Shown here piece by piece: positions 1-12,472 of a stretch of 64,000 nucleotides of DNA (positions within the stretch are counted from its first letter, which is position 1; each line of letters starts with the position of its first letter). The position numbers and the translations under genes were made by a program. Under the pieces are notes generated by a model. That model ran no database searches. It had not been told where the DNA came from and was given only the letters and a program-made list of their open reading frames with translations. The stretch comes from Sabethes cyaneus (lineage: Eukaryota > Arthropoda > Insecta > Diptera > Culicidae): the NCBI RefSeq assembly GCF_943734655.1, contig NC_071354.1:155145142-155209141 (forward strand). The letters are read 5' to 3'.

Positions 1-124
1 CTAGTGATGCATTAGATCACAGCATAAGGTGTGGCTCAGGGTGAATCGTGAAAAAAAAACAAGTGCTTTGTGTAAACTGTTAATGTAAACGGATTTGTTT
101 TGTCCGTTTCTCATCGATTAGCAG

Positions 125-481
125 ATAATGGAGACTACGATGATCGCAGCCATTGTGTTCGGCGGAGTGACCGCAGGTCCGGTGTTCGCCGCCCAAGGCC
201 ACACCGGAAATGGTTCAATTATTGTGCCTTCCGGAAACTTCGAGGTGATGGACATTATGGTGAAAAAGTTTTGTGAGTGATTTCAGTAAACCTGTCGGGC
301 CAAAGTGTTATTTAACTGTGTTTCATTTTAGTTCGTGGTTGTGATTGGTCTATTCTACGTCATTCAACTAGTGCGCTTTCTGGCGATTCCTCTGCGCGAA
401 CAGCTCGATGACACGGAGGAGGCGCGACACGCTAAACGACTCTGCAAGATACTGCTGAGAGCATTCCTGGCTGCCGGTTAG
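125..481 (+). CDS. possible small membrane protein, two exons
   Basis: I do not recognise the family. A pyrimidine-rich acceptor ends in AG at 123-124, followed by an open frame with ATG at 128. It encodes a hydrophobic start (METTMIAAIVFGG) that resembles a signal peptide or anchor. A second open segment (332-481) follows an acceptor ending at 331; it encodes FVVVIGLFYVIQLVRFL, a likely membrane span, then a charged tail and TAG at 479-481. The best-looking donor (GTGAGT at 273) does not keep the frame. Donors at 245 (GAG|GTGATG) or 260 (ATG|GTGAAA) are both in phase. The product would be roughly 90 residues. The acceptor before the ATG suggests that a further upstream exon lies outside the window. 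A poly(A) signal AATAAA is at 579-584. Exon structure is inferred and could be wrong. Confidence 0.35.
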
Positions 482-2971
482 CTCTGCATGGCTGCAAGGT
501 CACAGCGGTATGTATAGAAACGTTTGCCGTCCGCCAGTCATATGACTATTTTCAGCAAATAGCTCAACCAATGTTTCAAATAAACGCGCGGAGGTTTAAG
601 CCCAAAACTGGTTCGCCCGCAAGCAACATTTGAAATCGCTTAGAGATGGATGTATGTAGTTGAGTTTGCATTGGCTTGGTCTTAACGAGACTTGAGTCTG
701 TCGAAATATGATCTTAAAAAACAATGTTCAATTCGTGAAAAATTCAAGGATACATAATAGTTTATTTTAAATCTAGCAATGATGTGCCGAACGTATCGTA
801 GCTTAACTGTGTCAAAGGCATCGTTAATACAATATCATTACTTGCGACTGGAGATTGTAAATTTTTCTGCTTGGAACTGAGCAAAACCATTAAAAGTTGC
901 AGCTTGGCAATTTATGCATTTTTCGTTGCAAAATTCAAATTCGTTGCCATAAATTTAAATTGTTATTGTTTGACATCACCTCGCTTAGATCGTTAGTGTC
1001 GAAGTGGATGGGGTGAATGTAAATCGTTGCACTATGCTGTGAAATATAATATTTTAAATAATTTCAATTCTCAAACAGTTGGGAAAAGGAAAGATTCGAA
1101 GCTGTGTTTCAGTTCAAATTCATTTTTATCTTTGACAACAATATAAAAATATAATAAAAGTTAGACAAAATAATAAATAATATCTCTAATGTAGTCCTCG
1201 TGGCTCTTGGATTAGCTGTGACGACCGGCTATATGACTGAGACGATGGTGACATCGGATTTGATTCTCGATTTGACCGGCGACGTTCATGCTACAAATTT
1301 TATTAGTGAATTAAAACTGATAGATACAGGGTTTATTTTTAATTCCCGTCGTAGAAAGTAAAGCCATTCTAATTTTCACCATTTGTTGGATGGATTTAAT
1401 GAATACTCCAAGGGTTCTTGTGCTGATTTGACTAAAACACATTTACCTTCCGATCCGTGAACTTCGAAATCACTGATAAGCGATTATTAAAGCATGTTGT
1501 TGAAATTACACAACTGACTTTATTTCTTAAATTCGTCGTACCGTTTTACAATTCATCCATCAAAATTTTCATCGTCCGAACTAAAAATCACAACAAAGTT
1601 TACGAAGCTAACGCGCATGTATGTATTTGTGTAGGACGGCATGATAAATGTTATTCTGCAAAATTTCTGCAGGTCAGACAAATTTTCCTGGCTGTAGAAT
1701 AACGACAATGCCTTGCATGAGTTATTTACATTTAGGAATGACGGAAATTAAAACGATTAGTTGACATTTTCTTCTTCGTCGCACGAAAAAACGTAGGAAA
1801 TTTGACTGGTAGGACTTCTTTAATGATAAAAAGCATTTAAATAGATCTCAGCTCACTTTGATAGATCGCGTATGATAGACAACAAAGTAAAATATCAGGG
1901 AATAACTAGTTTTGCATTGTGTGTCATAAAAATGCTGATATTTTTATTAATTTGTGTTGGATAGGACGGGAATAGGCAATTACGACGAAGCAGCAACATA
2001 CCCTATTATTGCGTCTATTCAACAACACATATAATGTGCTAATGAAGGGTATCAAAATTTTCTTAGTTATACTTAATGATTTGCTGATCGAGACTCCAAT
2101 AAGCCCCGGAGCTAAATTGCTAAACAATAGCTAAAAATATTTGAGCGTTTTATACGTAACATAGGCCTAAGGCATTTGCCACATTTCCCCTTGATAATTG
2201 CCTAAAATTACACAAACGCTCAAAAAAGGAACTTTAACTTCAATAAAGTGAAAATCTGGACTAATTAGTGGATTGATAGTTTTTATAATAAAGTCGACAT
2301 TGTTCTAACAGTATAATGCTACTCGACTGACCAAGTTTCAATGTAGGGGAATTGTGTATAACGTGCCCCCCTGGCCAATTTGCCTCCCCCCCTTCGTTTT
2401 TCCCTAAACAAGCGAAATTAAAATGCAAAACCATCCAGAAACCATAGTATTTGATGGAACCAGCCTACTATGCAAGTATGACAGTTGTCACATGCTGTAA
2501 AAACAAAACAAATAAAATTGTTTTTGAGCAGCTTCCGATGTAACTTTTTGCGTCGTTTCCAAACGGTTTTCGCTTGTCAAAATCTGTAAATAACCGGTTG
2601 TTGCGATTCGATTGCGTCAAGTGAGTTTTAAAAAGACATCCCCCCCAAAAAAAAAACGGTATGAAACGCTTGATTTGCTTTTGAATTTAATATTTTTTCA
2701 AATAAATAAAAGCAGGGAAATAAGCCCCACTTGCGGTGGTCCAATTTGCCCCCCTTGCAAATGTGGCTATAAACATAGGTAAACAGATCTAAGTTGAAGT
2801 CAACTGCCATTATTTAATTCAATTAGGATTGTATAGTAACCGTGGTGGGAATTATTTATTACCAACGTCCAAATTCTAGGTAATTCAACTACGCGGTGCA
2901 AATGCCTCAGCTGCAGTATAATGTGCCCCAGGCGGAAAAAAAAGTGCACCAGAAGGCCGAAACTAGGTTTA
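482..2971. other. AT-rich intergenic DNA, no gene seen
   Basis: Apart from the AATAAA at 579-584, I see no convincing coding signal. Short open frames here have no recognisable motif and poor composition. Around 2,340-2,940 there are C-rich phrases (runs of GCCCCCC next to CAATTTG) that look like a decayed dispersed repeat; related wording occurs near 46,030. Confidence 0.5.
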
Positions 2972-4230
2972 TCTATACCTATAAAAATAGATTTCTGTCT
3001 GCCTGCCTGTCTGTCTGTCTGTCCGTATGTTCCTTCTAGAATCGAAAACTACTGAACCGATCGGAGTGAAAAGTTGCATGTAGGGGTTTTTTGGGGCCAG
3101 GGAAAGTTCTTATGATGGTTAGAGACCCCTCTCCCCAGTAAGAGGGGGGCTCCCATACAAATGAAATACAAATTTCTTCATAACTCGAGAACTAATGGAA
3201 CCAAATTTGGCATGTGAAGGTTTTTGGAGGCAAGAATTTTTTTCTATGGTGAAATAGGACCCCTCCCCACTTTAGGAGGGGGGCTCCTATGCAAACGAAA
3301 AACAAATTTTCTCATAACTCAAGAACTACTAATCAAATCGAACCAAATTTGGCTTGAGGGTGTTTTTGGAGGCATGAATTTTTTAAATGATGAATTCGAA
3401 CCTCTTACCTTTTTAGGAGGGGGGGCCCATACAATTGAAATTCAAGTTTCCTCATAACTCCAGAACTAATCAAGCAAATGGAACCAAATTTAGCATGTGG
3501 GTGTTTTTGTAGGCAAATTTTTTTTTATGGTGAGTTGAGATCCTTCCCCTCTTTAGGAGGGGAATTATGACCCCTCTCCTCTTTAAGAGGAGGGGCTTCC
3601 ATACAAATGAAATGCAAATTTCCTCATAACTCGAGAACTAATCAAGCAAATGGAACCAAATTTGGCTGAGGGTGGTTTTGGAGGCATGAATTTTTTCTAT
3701 GATGAATTAGGACCCATTACCTTTTTAGGAGGGGGGCTCCTAAACAAATGAAATAAGGGGGCAGCCCCCCGTAGAGATCACTTCTATTCAGGTTTATTTA
3801 TTTTCCTAGATCTACTGACCTCTATTACTTTCCTTCAGTTGGGTCACCCCTGGGAAATGGTACTTTCTACGAAAAGATTTTCCGTGAAATGGTACATCCC
3901 GCGTAAGGTTTTTCGCGAAATGGTATTCTGCGAAATCCTATATTCCGCGTTATGGTCAACCGAAAATTGGTGTTCCTCAAAATGGTATTCGGCGAAATGG
4001 TTTGTAATGATGGCGAATATTATTTAAATGTTATCCGCTTTATTTTTTCAGGCTAAGCAATGTAGGAGTTGTTTTCTACTTTACTGTAAGGAAAATTTGT
4101 ATATTAAAACACCCATGAACTCCCCAGAAACTTGCAAAACTCAAGGTTCTGACAAAGGTCATCCGAGATTCACGATTTATGTACAACACAGTTTAATTTG
4201 TGGCAATATGAAGTTTGTCGAGTCAGTTAG
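2972..4230 (+). mobile_element. Non-autonomous Helitron, copy H1
   Basis: The element starts with TC at 2,972 (TCTATACCTATAAAAATAG) and ends GTCAGTTAG at 4,230, a one-base variant of the Helitron CTAG end. It sits exactly between A (2,971) and T (4,231) with no target duplication, as Helitrons do. The first part holds a (CTGT)n-like run and about four diverged units, each with a CCAAATTTGG core and a C/G-rich arm pair that can fold. The second part (3,790-4,110) holds a phrase repeated in variants around GCGAAATGG. The same order recurs, on the opposite strand, at 12,473-14,480 and 44,708-45,913. There is no Rep/helicase coding, so it depends on another element. Family assignment rests on the ends and insertion site. 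Confidence 0.65.
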
Positions 4231-4300
4231 TATAGAATAAAAAAAAGTAAGTAATTTGCTCATTTTTATTCAATACAGGGTGTTCAATAAGTTCAAATAC

Positions 4301-4416
4301 CTAAAAATAAAAAATAAGAAAACTTATCCAATTTAATTCTACTATGTGTATTTTATTCACGACAGATACGTATTTCGCCTACGACTTGCAGGCTTCCTCA
4401 GTGTCTGTTTTCGAAC
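4301..4416 (-). mobile_element. 116-bp retroposed fragment inside the mariner end
   Basis: The segment is absent from mariner copy 2 and is bounded by a 9-bp direct repeat, TTCAAATAC, at 4,292-4,300 and 4,417-4,425. Read on the minus strand it contains GAGGAAGCCTGCAAGTCG and ends in a T/A-rich tail. This looks like the 3' tail of a LINE or a SINE mobilised by one. The parent family is not identified. Confidence 0.55.
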
Positions 4417-4510
4417 TTCAAATACACTTTAAAGATGTGTTTAAAAAATGAAAATACAAGATATTCTTTTCTGAGTCAATTTTTATTGAAGCAGTGTTTA
4501 TTGAAAACCT

Positions 4511-5407
4511 TTACGACATATTTGGTGCAAGCACTCCCTCTTTGTGCTTTATGACGAGCTTGAGACGTTTCTCAAAAGAATCACACGTGGCACGAACCTG
4601 GTCCATGGGCATCTCGTCCCAGATCTTGAAAATGAACTTCTTAAATTGGTCCTCAGTGCTCACATTATGTTCGCTCTGCTTGGCCAGCATGTACGACCAT
4701 ACATAAAAGTCCACGGGATTAAGATCCGGGTGCTGGGAGGCCACAAAGTCTTATCGAGAAAATCAGTCAAATTCTCCCGACACCACGCTTGGACGATATT
4801 CGCTGTGTGGGCCAGTGCGCCGTCCTGTTGAAAGACGTAATAATGTTTCCCGTAGATGACACGAAGTGCCGGGCCACAACCTTCTCCAGAACCACGATCT
4901 TATAGTACGCGGTGTTGACTTTCAGGTTTTTCTCGATAAACACTAGCTTCCCGCGCTTGGATACGGCCCAGCTTGCCGTGAAAGTATCAGTTTTGCTCTG
5001 TCCAGCCTCGTCTTCGTTGTAGCCTCCATTGCCCCGTGAAAATTGCGTTTCTTGTACGGCTTGCATCCCAGATCCTTTGCCATAATGGTGTGGGTAGCCC
5101 CGTTCGACACATCCAGGTCAACAGCGGTCTTCCGGATCGAGCGGTTAATTTTTCGACGAACCCGCTCCCTCACCAGCTTGATGGCTGTTGGCGTCCTCGC
5201 CGAACGCGGCCGCCCGGATCTAGCATGGTCCTTGGCCGCGCCCGTCTTCCGGTACCGACGGATGGTGTTATAGATGAAATTCCGCTTCGTCCCGTGGTAT
5301 TTCAACCGCCGAAATATGTCGCCGGGTCGCCCACCTCTCGAAAACAACTTTGTTACGACGTTGCGGTACTCCTTCATCGCGTGCGGTAAATAAATAACAA
5401 ATGACAT
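4511..5407 (-). pseudogene. DD37D mariner-like transposase, broken (copy 1)
   Basis: Reading begins at the ATG at 5,407 (MSFVIYLPHAMKEYRN) with the paired helix-turn-helix N-terminal half, including DIFRRLKYHG and IRKTAVDLDVS. An internal deletion near 4,950-5,000 removes the segment that carries the first catalytic Asp (SDEKHF in copy 2). Frameshifts follow. The C-terminal piece (4,511-4,744) retains HPDLNPVDFYVW, with the last catalytic Asp. It cannot encode an active enzyme. Confidence 0.85.
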
Positions 5408-5517
5408 CGTTCTCAGGCAAGTATGCGTACGTTAGTAACATTCATTTGCCTGATCAACATCCGTGTTCCAGCGAACCGTCTACTAGTCTACCAAATGACA
5501 GGGTGTGATCGGGAGAA

Positions 5518-7052
5518 TTGACATGCAACAGTCCGGGATGCACAACACAAAGCAATATGGTAGCCCTTGATCCGCCTAGCTCAGCCTCGCCCGATGCCGG
5601 TTTCACCCAATCACAGTTAAATAGTTCCTGCCATCATAGTCGTCCCGGTTCTGAGTCTAGTGCTGCGATCAGGGCTTACCAAGCTGCCCTCTTTGGCAAG
5701 TATTCATCTTCTCGTGACGTTGCTCGACCTGATATCGCCTCCACTTCCAGCTCGACGTCAGCAGTTCTATCAGCCACTACATTGCAAGTTTTTCTATACT
5801 ACCAGAATATTGGTGGTATTAATAGTTCTCTTGCTGAGTACCAGCTGGCTTGCAGTGACGCATGCTACGATATCTACGCTTTCACGGAAACTTGGCTGAA
5901 GAACAGCACACTATCGAAGCAACTGTTTGACGACACGTACTCGGTTTATCGGCACGAACGGACAGCCTTAAATAGTAACAAAAGCTCTGGCGGCGGAGTT
6001 CTTTTGGCCGTGCGCTCCTGCATCAAATCCTGGCAATTGAAATCTCCCGAAATAACGACGGTCGAGCATCTGTGGGTAGCGATATCGACTCAATCTGGAA
6101 CGGTTTTTATCTGTGTCGTATATTTTCCACCTGACCGCATCAATGACAGCAGCATAATCGACAAACACGCACTCTCTCTCGAATGGGTTGTCTCTCAAAT
6201 GGAAGCTAATGATAGCATTATTATTGTAGGCGATTTCAACCTCAGCGCAGTTTCGTGGCTCAGCGATACGAATAATTTCCGCTTTCCTGACTTTGCTCAT
6301 TCCTCGTTTCGTCCAGCTTCACTGTCCTTGCTTGATTCATATTCAACAGCCGGACTGAGACAGCTGAATGGCATTTTGAATGCAAATAACCGTTTGCTTG
6401 ATCTGTGTTTCGTAAGCGAAGAATTAGGGCAACGTTGTTTAATTCTGCAAGCCCCAACCCCACTCAAGCATTGCAGGCATCATCCACCTCTATTGTTGAC
6501 ACTGGATTTGAAACCCGAATATCTTTTCTTAGACCATGCTTAATCCGTCTATTACGACTATCTCAGAGCAGACTTCGAGGCGATGAACAGTTTTTTGGCT
6601 AACTTGAACTGGAATTCTTTACTCGCTAGTCATGACGTTAACTTTGCTGCTTCCGCCGTTTGTGGCATCATACTTTACGCGATCGATCAGTTTACACCCA
6701 AAAAATTCAAACGCAAGCCTTCTAAGCCCGCATGGTCCAACTCGGAACTTAAACGCCTGAAACGACTGAAAAAAGCTGCCCGTAGGAAATACTGCAAATA
6801 TCGCTCGGACCGCACCAAAGTTGACTATGCACATGCTAACTCCAACTACAAGCGCCTAAATAATAGTTTGTTTATTGCCCATAATTCACATCTGCAGAGC
6901 TCTCTTAGAGCAAATCTCAAGAAGTTTTAGACCTTTGTAAACGAACAACGGAAAGAATCTGGACTTCCTTCCAATATGACTGACGGCGTTAAAGTAGCGG
7001 ATTCAGTCGCAGGTATTGCCGACTTGTTTCGCACGCAATTCAGTAGCGTTTT
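5518..7052 (+). pseudogene. LINE ORF2, endonuclease half
   Basis: This is one continuous frame with endonuclease motifs: FYYQNIGGIN, AFTETWL (catalytic Glu) and IIVGDFNLSAVSW (the GDFN motif). It runs into a basic linker (KKFKRKPSKPAW). In-frame nonsense codons at 6,541-6,543 (TAA) and 6,928-6,930 (TAG, in place of an expected Trp) break it. The frame stays open beyond them up to the E insertion. The codons either side of E (AGT AGC GTT ... TCT GAT GAG) rejoin in frame, showing E landed in a coding stretch. Confidence 0.75.
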
Positions 7053-7167
7053 ACCTTTGTTATACTATAACAAAGGTTTAAAAATTGGTCGAAAAACACG
7101 AAATTGATCCGAGGCCCGGAGGGCCAAGTCACATATACCATTCGATAGGGTTCGACGATTTGAGCAA

Positions 7168-7207
<40 letters not shown>

Positions 7208-9356
7208 ATGATTTTTTCTATCGCCTGTTTCTCAGAGATGGCTGAACCGAATCGTTCGCTATTACTTTTGTTTGAAAGGTATTATTGTCTAGTAGATCAC
7301 TATTGAGTTGTTTCGTGATACGAAGTTTCGTTTAAAAGTTATAAGCAAAAATGTGAAAAATACGTGACATGGGTTTCTCCGGAACTACATGACCGATTTC
7401 AACGATCTTAGTATCAAATGAAAGCCCTTATTAAATCTAAATTGTTCAGGATTTCTTTATTGAAAACAAACAAGTAGTTTAGAAGTTAGCCTTAAAAAAC
7501 CTGTTTTGACAAGGTAATAATTATCGCCTGTTTCTTAGAGATGGCCAAACCGATTTATGCGCTATTAGTCTCATTTGAAAGATAATATATCCTAATAGAT
7601 CACTATTGAATGATTTTTTGATTGGATCTTTAATTTGAAAGTTATGAGTAATTCAATACACCACACCAAAATTAACAATAATTTAGAATGATTTTAACGA
7701 AGAAAATTTACCTAATTTCAATTATTTTAATATCAAACGAGAGGTTTTCACACTACGAATATATATGCAAAATTTCATAAGAATTGGTTTTACCGGTCAA
7801 AAGATATTAACCCTCGAACACTCGCGCCAACTTTTGTAATACAGTTACTCGCGCGCAAAATAGTCCCAAACCAAAGAAAATGTGTGCAAGGGAGTTTTGA
7901 CTGGGAAAACTTGGTTTTAAGTTTATTAAACCATTGTAAGAGTTTCTTGAAATTGAAAGCTCTATCGTCTGGTAGAATTTAAATTTTAATTAATCCCCCT
8001 AAAAGTGAAATAAAAAATTTATTTTTCTTCAGTGTCAATATAACACATTGATGTGTTCTGCAAAGTTATAGAACATATTATTACAAGAAATTTTGTTGAA
8101 GACTGTAACCTTCTATCTCTGCAGCGAAGATAGAAAAATCTTATTTATTGTATATGAATTTGTAAAATCAGTTTTTCTATTTTTGCTCTTTTTGTAATTG
8201 TTGTATAACTTTTATATGTACTACAAAATTGTACAAATAATAAAAATACACAACTTTGCTGAAAATAGTATACCTGTATGTTTGCTTGTTTAGGAACTGT
8301 AGAACTTTGATTATAAAGAATGCCCCAATTTTGACTCCGAATTACTCGACTACCAGCAGACGGATACATTTTAAACATTTTACATTTGCTGATAGTTTTG
8401 CTGCATACATTTTCCCAACAGTTTAAATTATTAATGCATTGAATAATTATGACATTTTGCGCACAATAAGTTTGTTGAAGAATATACGTTAGTTAAACAA
8501 CGTTTTGTAACTTTATAACAATATGGCGTTGGAAAACCTACACGTGTTGTATCAAATACAACAGCGTGAGTAACCGAAGGTTAATAAAAATTGATGCAAA
8601 TTATACAAGAAAACTCTACTGATGTGATTCAAATAGAATAGCCACAGAGAACAGACATCCAAGCAAAAGGTCCCTACTTGGATAAAACTTATGTCAAATT
8701 AGTTGGGAAACTATAGTGATGATGTCGCTGAAGGCGCATAAAATTCTACACTAAACTCAAAACAGCTAGCTTCATGCGCTAGCATAACGCTTATAGTCCA
8801 TATAAACTAGCGCCAGAGGAGCCAAAGGTTATCAGTGTGCAAATCAAAAGAATCATTTAGTTGGGAAACTATAGTGGTGGTGACGCTAGCATATTAGGTG
8901 ATTTTAATTTGAAATTTTATCCAACAATTCCCAAAAAATTTGTTCGTGAATGGATGTCTGTTCTCTGTGGAATAGCATTACAGGAAACTATGCATAGTTC
9001 AAAAACCTATAAACTAGACCTTTACTAAACAATGTATATGTTAAAGAATAAGATTTCCTCTTACAATTTACTTTTATTTGCACTTACTCAGATTAATAAC
9101 AACAAATTAATAATAACTTACTTATCCTTACTCAGCAATTTCATGAAAAAAGGATCTATCAAAATTTAAAAGTGTTCTTATTTTGATCAAATTTTGTAAA
9201 CTTATTCAATTTTCAAAAATTGTATGTAAACCAACGCACTGCGTATCGATAACCAATAGATGAATTGTGTTCCGAAGCCGTGTCGATTTCTATCTCAAAT
9301 AGCAAGTAAGACCGTATAACAAAGGTTCCTTTCACCACTAGGTGGATTAAATCGGG
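7053..9356 (+). repeat. Dispersed repeat family E, copy 1 (2.3 kb)
   Basis: It begins ACCTTTGTTATACTATAAC, a small palindrome, and ends near CTAGGTGGATTAAATCGGG. It inserted in a T-run of the LINE, with GTTTT on both sides. A (GT)n microsatellite lies at about 7,168-7,198. Two blocks around 'GATGGCTGAACCGA' and 'GATGGCCAAACCGA' are diverged direct repeats. A near-identical inverted copy is at 17,457-19,766. There is no coding. The same opening words are, to my knowledge, very common in Aedes repeats, but I cannot name the superfamily. Confidence 0.7.
8643..8969. mobile_element. 327-bp MITE inside repeat E
   Basis: Ends CACAGAGAACAGACATCC and GGATGTCTGTTCTCTGTG form an 18-bp perfect terminal inverted repeat. 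A 7-bp direct repeat GAATAGC flanks it (8,636-8,642 and 8,970-8,976). It contains the internal phrase TTAGTTGGGAAACTATAGTG twice. The same MITE is present in E copy 2 (17,844-18,170), so it entered before E spread. There is no coding. Confidence 0.75.
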
Positions 9357-10928
9357 TTTTTTCTGATGAGATCGCCCTTGCTCATGACATTGTGGCAGCC
9401 ACAAGTAACATTACTCGCTTAACCGTTTCCAGTTTCCCGTACAACGTAACTAGCGATGTGGTGATCTCTGCTGGGAAACATTTGAAATCCTCAACTGGAT
9501 GCGGCCCAGATGGCATTCCTTCCATAGTCTTGAAACGCTGTTTAAATACTCTTGCATTGCCCTTAGCTAAGGTTTTCGATATATCATTGACGATGGGAGT
9601 TTTCCCCGAGTGCTGCAAGGATTCCTTTGTTTTCCCTGTGCACAAAAAGGGATGCAAAAGAACCTTTGCTAATTACCGTGCTATTGCTGCCTTAAGTGCT
9701 GTCTCTAAGCTGTTTGAGCTAATCGTTCTGGAAAAGTTGATGCAAGATTGCTCACACTGCATCTCTCCTGACCAGCATGGATTTATGCCAAAGCGCTCAA
9801 CGACAACTAATTTAATCGCCTTTACATCGTTCATCATCCGTGCAATGCAAGAAGGGAATCAAGTTGACGCTATATATACGGACCTTTCTGCAGCTTTCGA
9901 CCGCATAAACCATGAAATAGCCATCTCTAAATACCACGAACTGGGCATTCATGACAATCTGCTGACTTGGCTTCGCTCCTATCTAATCGGCAGAACTATG
10001 TCAGTCAAAATCGGCGATTACGTATCGTCACCCTTCGTAGCAACTTCCGGCGTTCCCCAAGGCAGTCATTTGGGACCATTCTTGTTTCTGCTGTACATGA
10101 ATGACGTGAACAGTATCCTCAAATGTTCGAGATTATCTTATGCTGACGATTTGAAAATGTACTGTACAGTAAAAAGCCCTAATGACGCCCATCTCTTGCA
10201 ACAGGATTTGGAGACCTTTGACGAATGGTGCCGAATTAACAAGATGTCGCAAACGTAACATGTATCTGCACGATTACGCCCTTTGTGAGACGGCCCTAAA
10301 GCGCGAAACAACTGTTAAAGACTTGGGAGTCTTGCTTGACTCTAAACTAACGTTCAAGAACCACATTTCCTACGTTGTATCCAGGGCTTCCTCGCAACTA
10401 GGATTTCTGTTCCGCTTTGCGAAAAGCTTCAAGGATGTATATTGCTTAAAATCTCTATATTGCTCGCTAGTTCGTCCTATGCTGGAATACTCCGCCATTG
10501 TTTGGTCACCTTTTTACCAAAATGCAATTCATCGGATTGAAGCAGTACAACGCAAATTTATCAGGTTTGCTCTGCGACACCTACGCTGGCGTGACCCACG
10601 TAACCTGCCAAGTTACGAAAGCCGTTGCAAGCTGATTAATTTAGAACCGCTGGAAGGAAGGCGCAATGTGGCTAAGGCGTGTTTTGTCGGCGATCTTCTT
10701 CAAGGAAATATCGATAATCCTGAATTGCTTAGTCGCCTAGATATCAACACTAGAAGACGTAATCTTCGTTCGCACGCCTTTCTCGTCAATCAACATTCAA
10801 GAACTAACTATGGGTTACACGAACCAGTGCTTAGTATGTGCCGGGTTTTTAATAGCTGCTATGAAGTGTTTGATTTTAATGTGTCTCGTGAAAACAATAA
10901 GCGTTGTTTTAAAAGATGTTTGTGCTAG
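9357..10928 (+). pseudogene. LINE ORF2, reverse transcriptase half
   Basis: RT motifs in order are CGPDGIPSIVLKRC, VFPVHKKG, DQHGFMPKRSTTTN, AIYTDLSAAFDRINH, SGVPQGSHLGPFLFLLY and the catalytic SYADDLKMY. A frameshift near 10,250 moves the frame; the C-terminal region continues (DLGVLLDSKLTFKNH, RRNLRSHAF) to a stop at 10,926-10,928. Poly(A)-like tail and target duplication follow at 11,020-11,035. It is inactive as it stands. Confidence 0.8.
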
Positions 10929-12472
10929 GTTAGTTCATATATGTTTTAAATAGATTTTGTCATTAGGATTATACTTTATCTGTTGACTATAATAAATAAA
11001 TAACTGATTTTTTTTGGTAAAAAAAAAATGCCATCAAGTCGACACCTTGCGCGACGGTTAGCCTATATACAGACTTGTTATAAACACCGCCCGGTGCGAT
11101 ACGGTTGCCACCCGTCCACATACGCACGGCACTGGGTGCTTTCGATAATAGAACGCACTGGCGTTGCTATATACTAGCACGCTCCCCGACAACACGAAAA
11201 CCCGATCGAAGTGCCTTGCTTTCGGTTAGGCACCAACGAGCACGGTACTACTGACGGGCCATATGACGGCTTGCATGATTTCGTTCTTTGCTTTCTTTCT
11301 CATTAGTTCATATTCGGTGTACGTCACTGAGTTGGCAGGACGTTCGGGCACCGTTCTCTTGCCGTGCTTTTGCCGTGCTCTAGCAAGTGCCGGCTGGTGT
11401 ACTGGCACGCCGCACCGTGGGATGAAACCCAAATCTAGGCGGACAAAAGTAATTACGCTTAAACCGTTAGTCCTAGGTATAAAGTATATTCGGAGAAAAT
11501 TTGTTATTTCAACTTCCGCATTTTTTGTTGTATATGGCATTAGGGTGATCATCATACTAGGCGTGTGCAAAATATAAACTTTTTTATGGTTGAAGTTAGG
11601 TTAATAAAATGTTCTGCAAAGTTGAAGAGCATTAAATTTTGAGTAACTTTGCAAAAGAAATAAAAGCCCTATCTTTTATGGCTGATGGACTGGGGTGATT
11701 TAAAGTTTTTTGGTCGAGGCGGACCTAAAAAATCCGTTTTTTCTTAATATCTCCTTTCGTGTTCATTTCTCACAAATTATGCCTTCTGAGCACTTTCACA
11801 TCTATTGAAAACGCACATTTTGTTTGAAGGAATTAGGTCGCTATCTCCTTCGGTTCTGAAGCTACAGAGAGTTTTTCTAAAAAAATAAGGTTTTTTCAAA
11901 TGTCAATAACGTAAAAACTGCTCAAAAGCAGCACATGAAATTTTGTATGGATGTTTAGTAATATATTGGCCACCGAAATTAATTGAGATCGCATCGGTCC
12001 AGGTCGGCCATTTTCTGCTAGACCGTATTGAATTTGAAGTAAAAATTACCGTTTTACTTACCAAAATCACAATTTTTACGGTAAGAAGATGGATTAAAAA
12101 ACAAAAATAATTCTAAATATTTGTATTTAACTTAATCACGCAAAAAAAACCAAATAAAAAATACAAATAAATATTTAATCCATCTTATTACCGTGAAAAT
12201 TGCGATTTTGGCAGGTAAAACGGTAATTTTTACATCATATTCAATACGTCCTAGCAAAAAAGGGCCGACCTGGACCGGTGCGATCTCAAATAATTTCGGT
12301 GGCCAATATATTACTAAACATCCATACAAAATTTCATGTGCTGCTTTTGAGCAGTTTTTACGTTATTGACATTTGAAAAAAGCTTATTTTTTAGAAAAAC
12401 TCTCTGTAGCTTCAGAACCGAAGGAGATACCCAAGTAACAATTTCAGGCCGATCAAACGCTTTTATAGCTGA

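Larger units (their letters stand above)
5409..11027 (+). mobile_element. Jockey/CR1-group non-LTR retrotransposon (LINE), split by repeat E
   Basis: The insertion lies in the 5' leader of mariner copy 1. The target ATGACATC (5,401-5,408) reappears as ATGCCATC (11,028-11,035) after an A-rich 3' tail. ORF2 carries an APE-type endonuclease followed by reverse transcriptase. Repeat E (7,053-9,356) interrupts it between the two domains. The element is 5' truncated or lacks a recognisable ORF1. Clade (Jockey versus CR1) cannot be settled by eye. Confidence 0.8.

Noticed and set aside
7168..7198. (GT)n and the matching (AC)n at 19,614-19,647 as Z-DNA or regulatory elements
   Set aside because: They are part of both E copies and simply microsatellites in a repeat.
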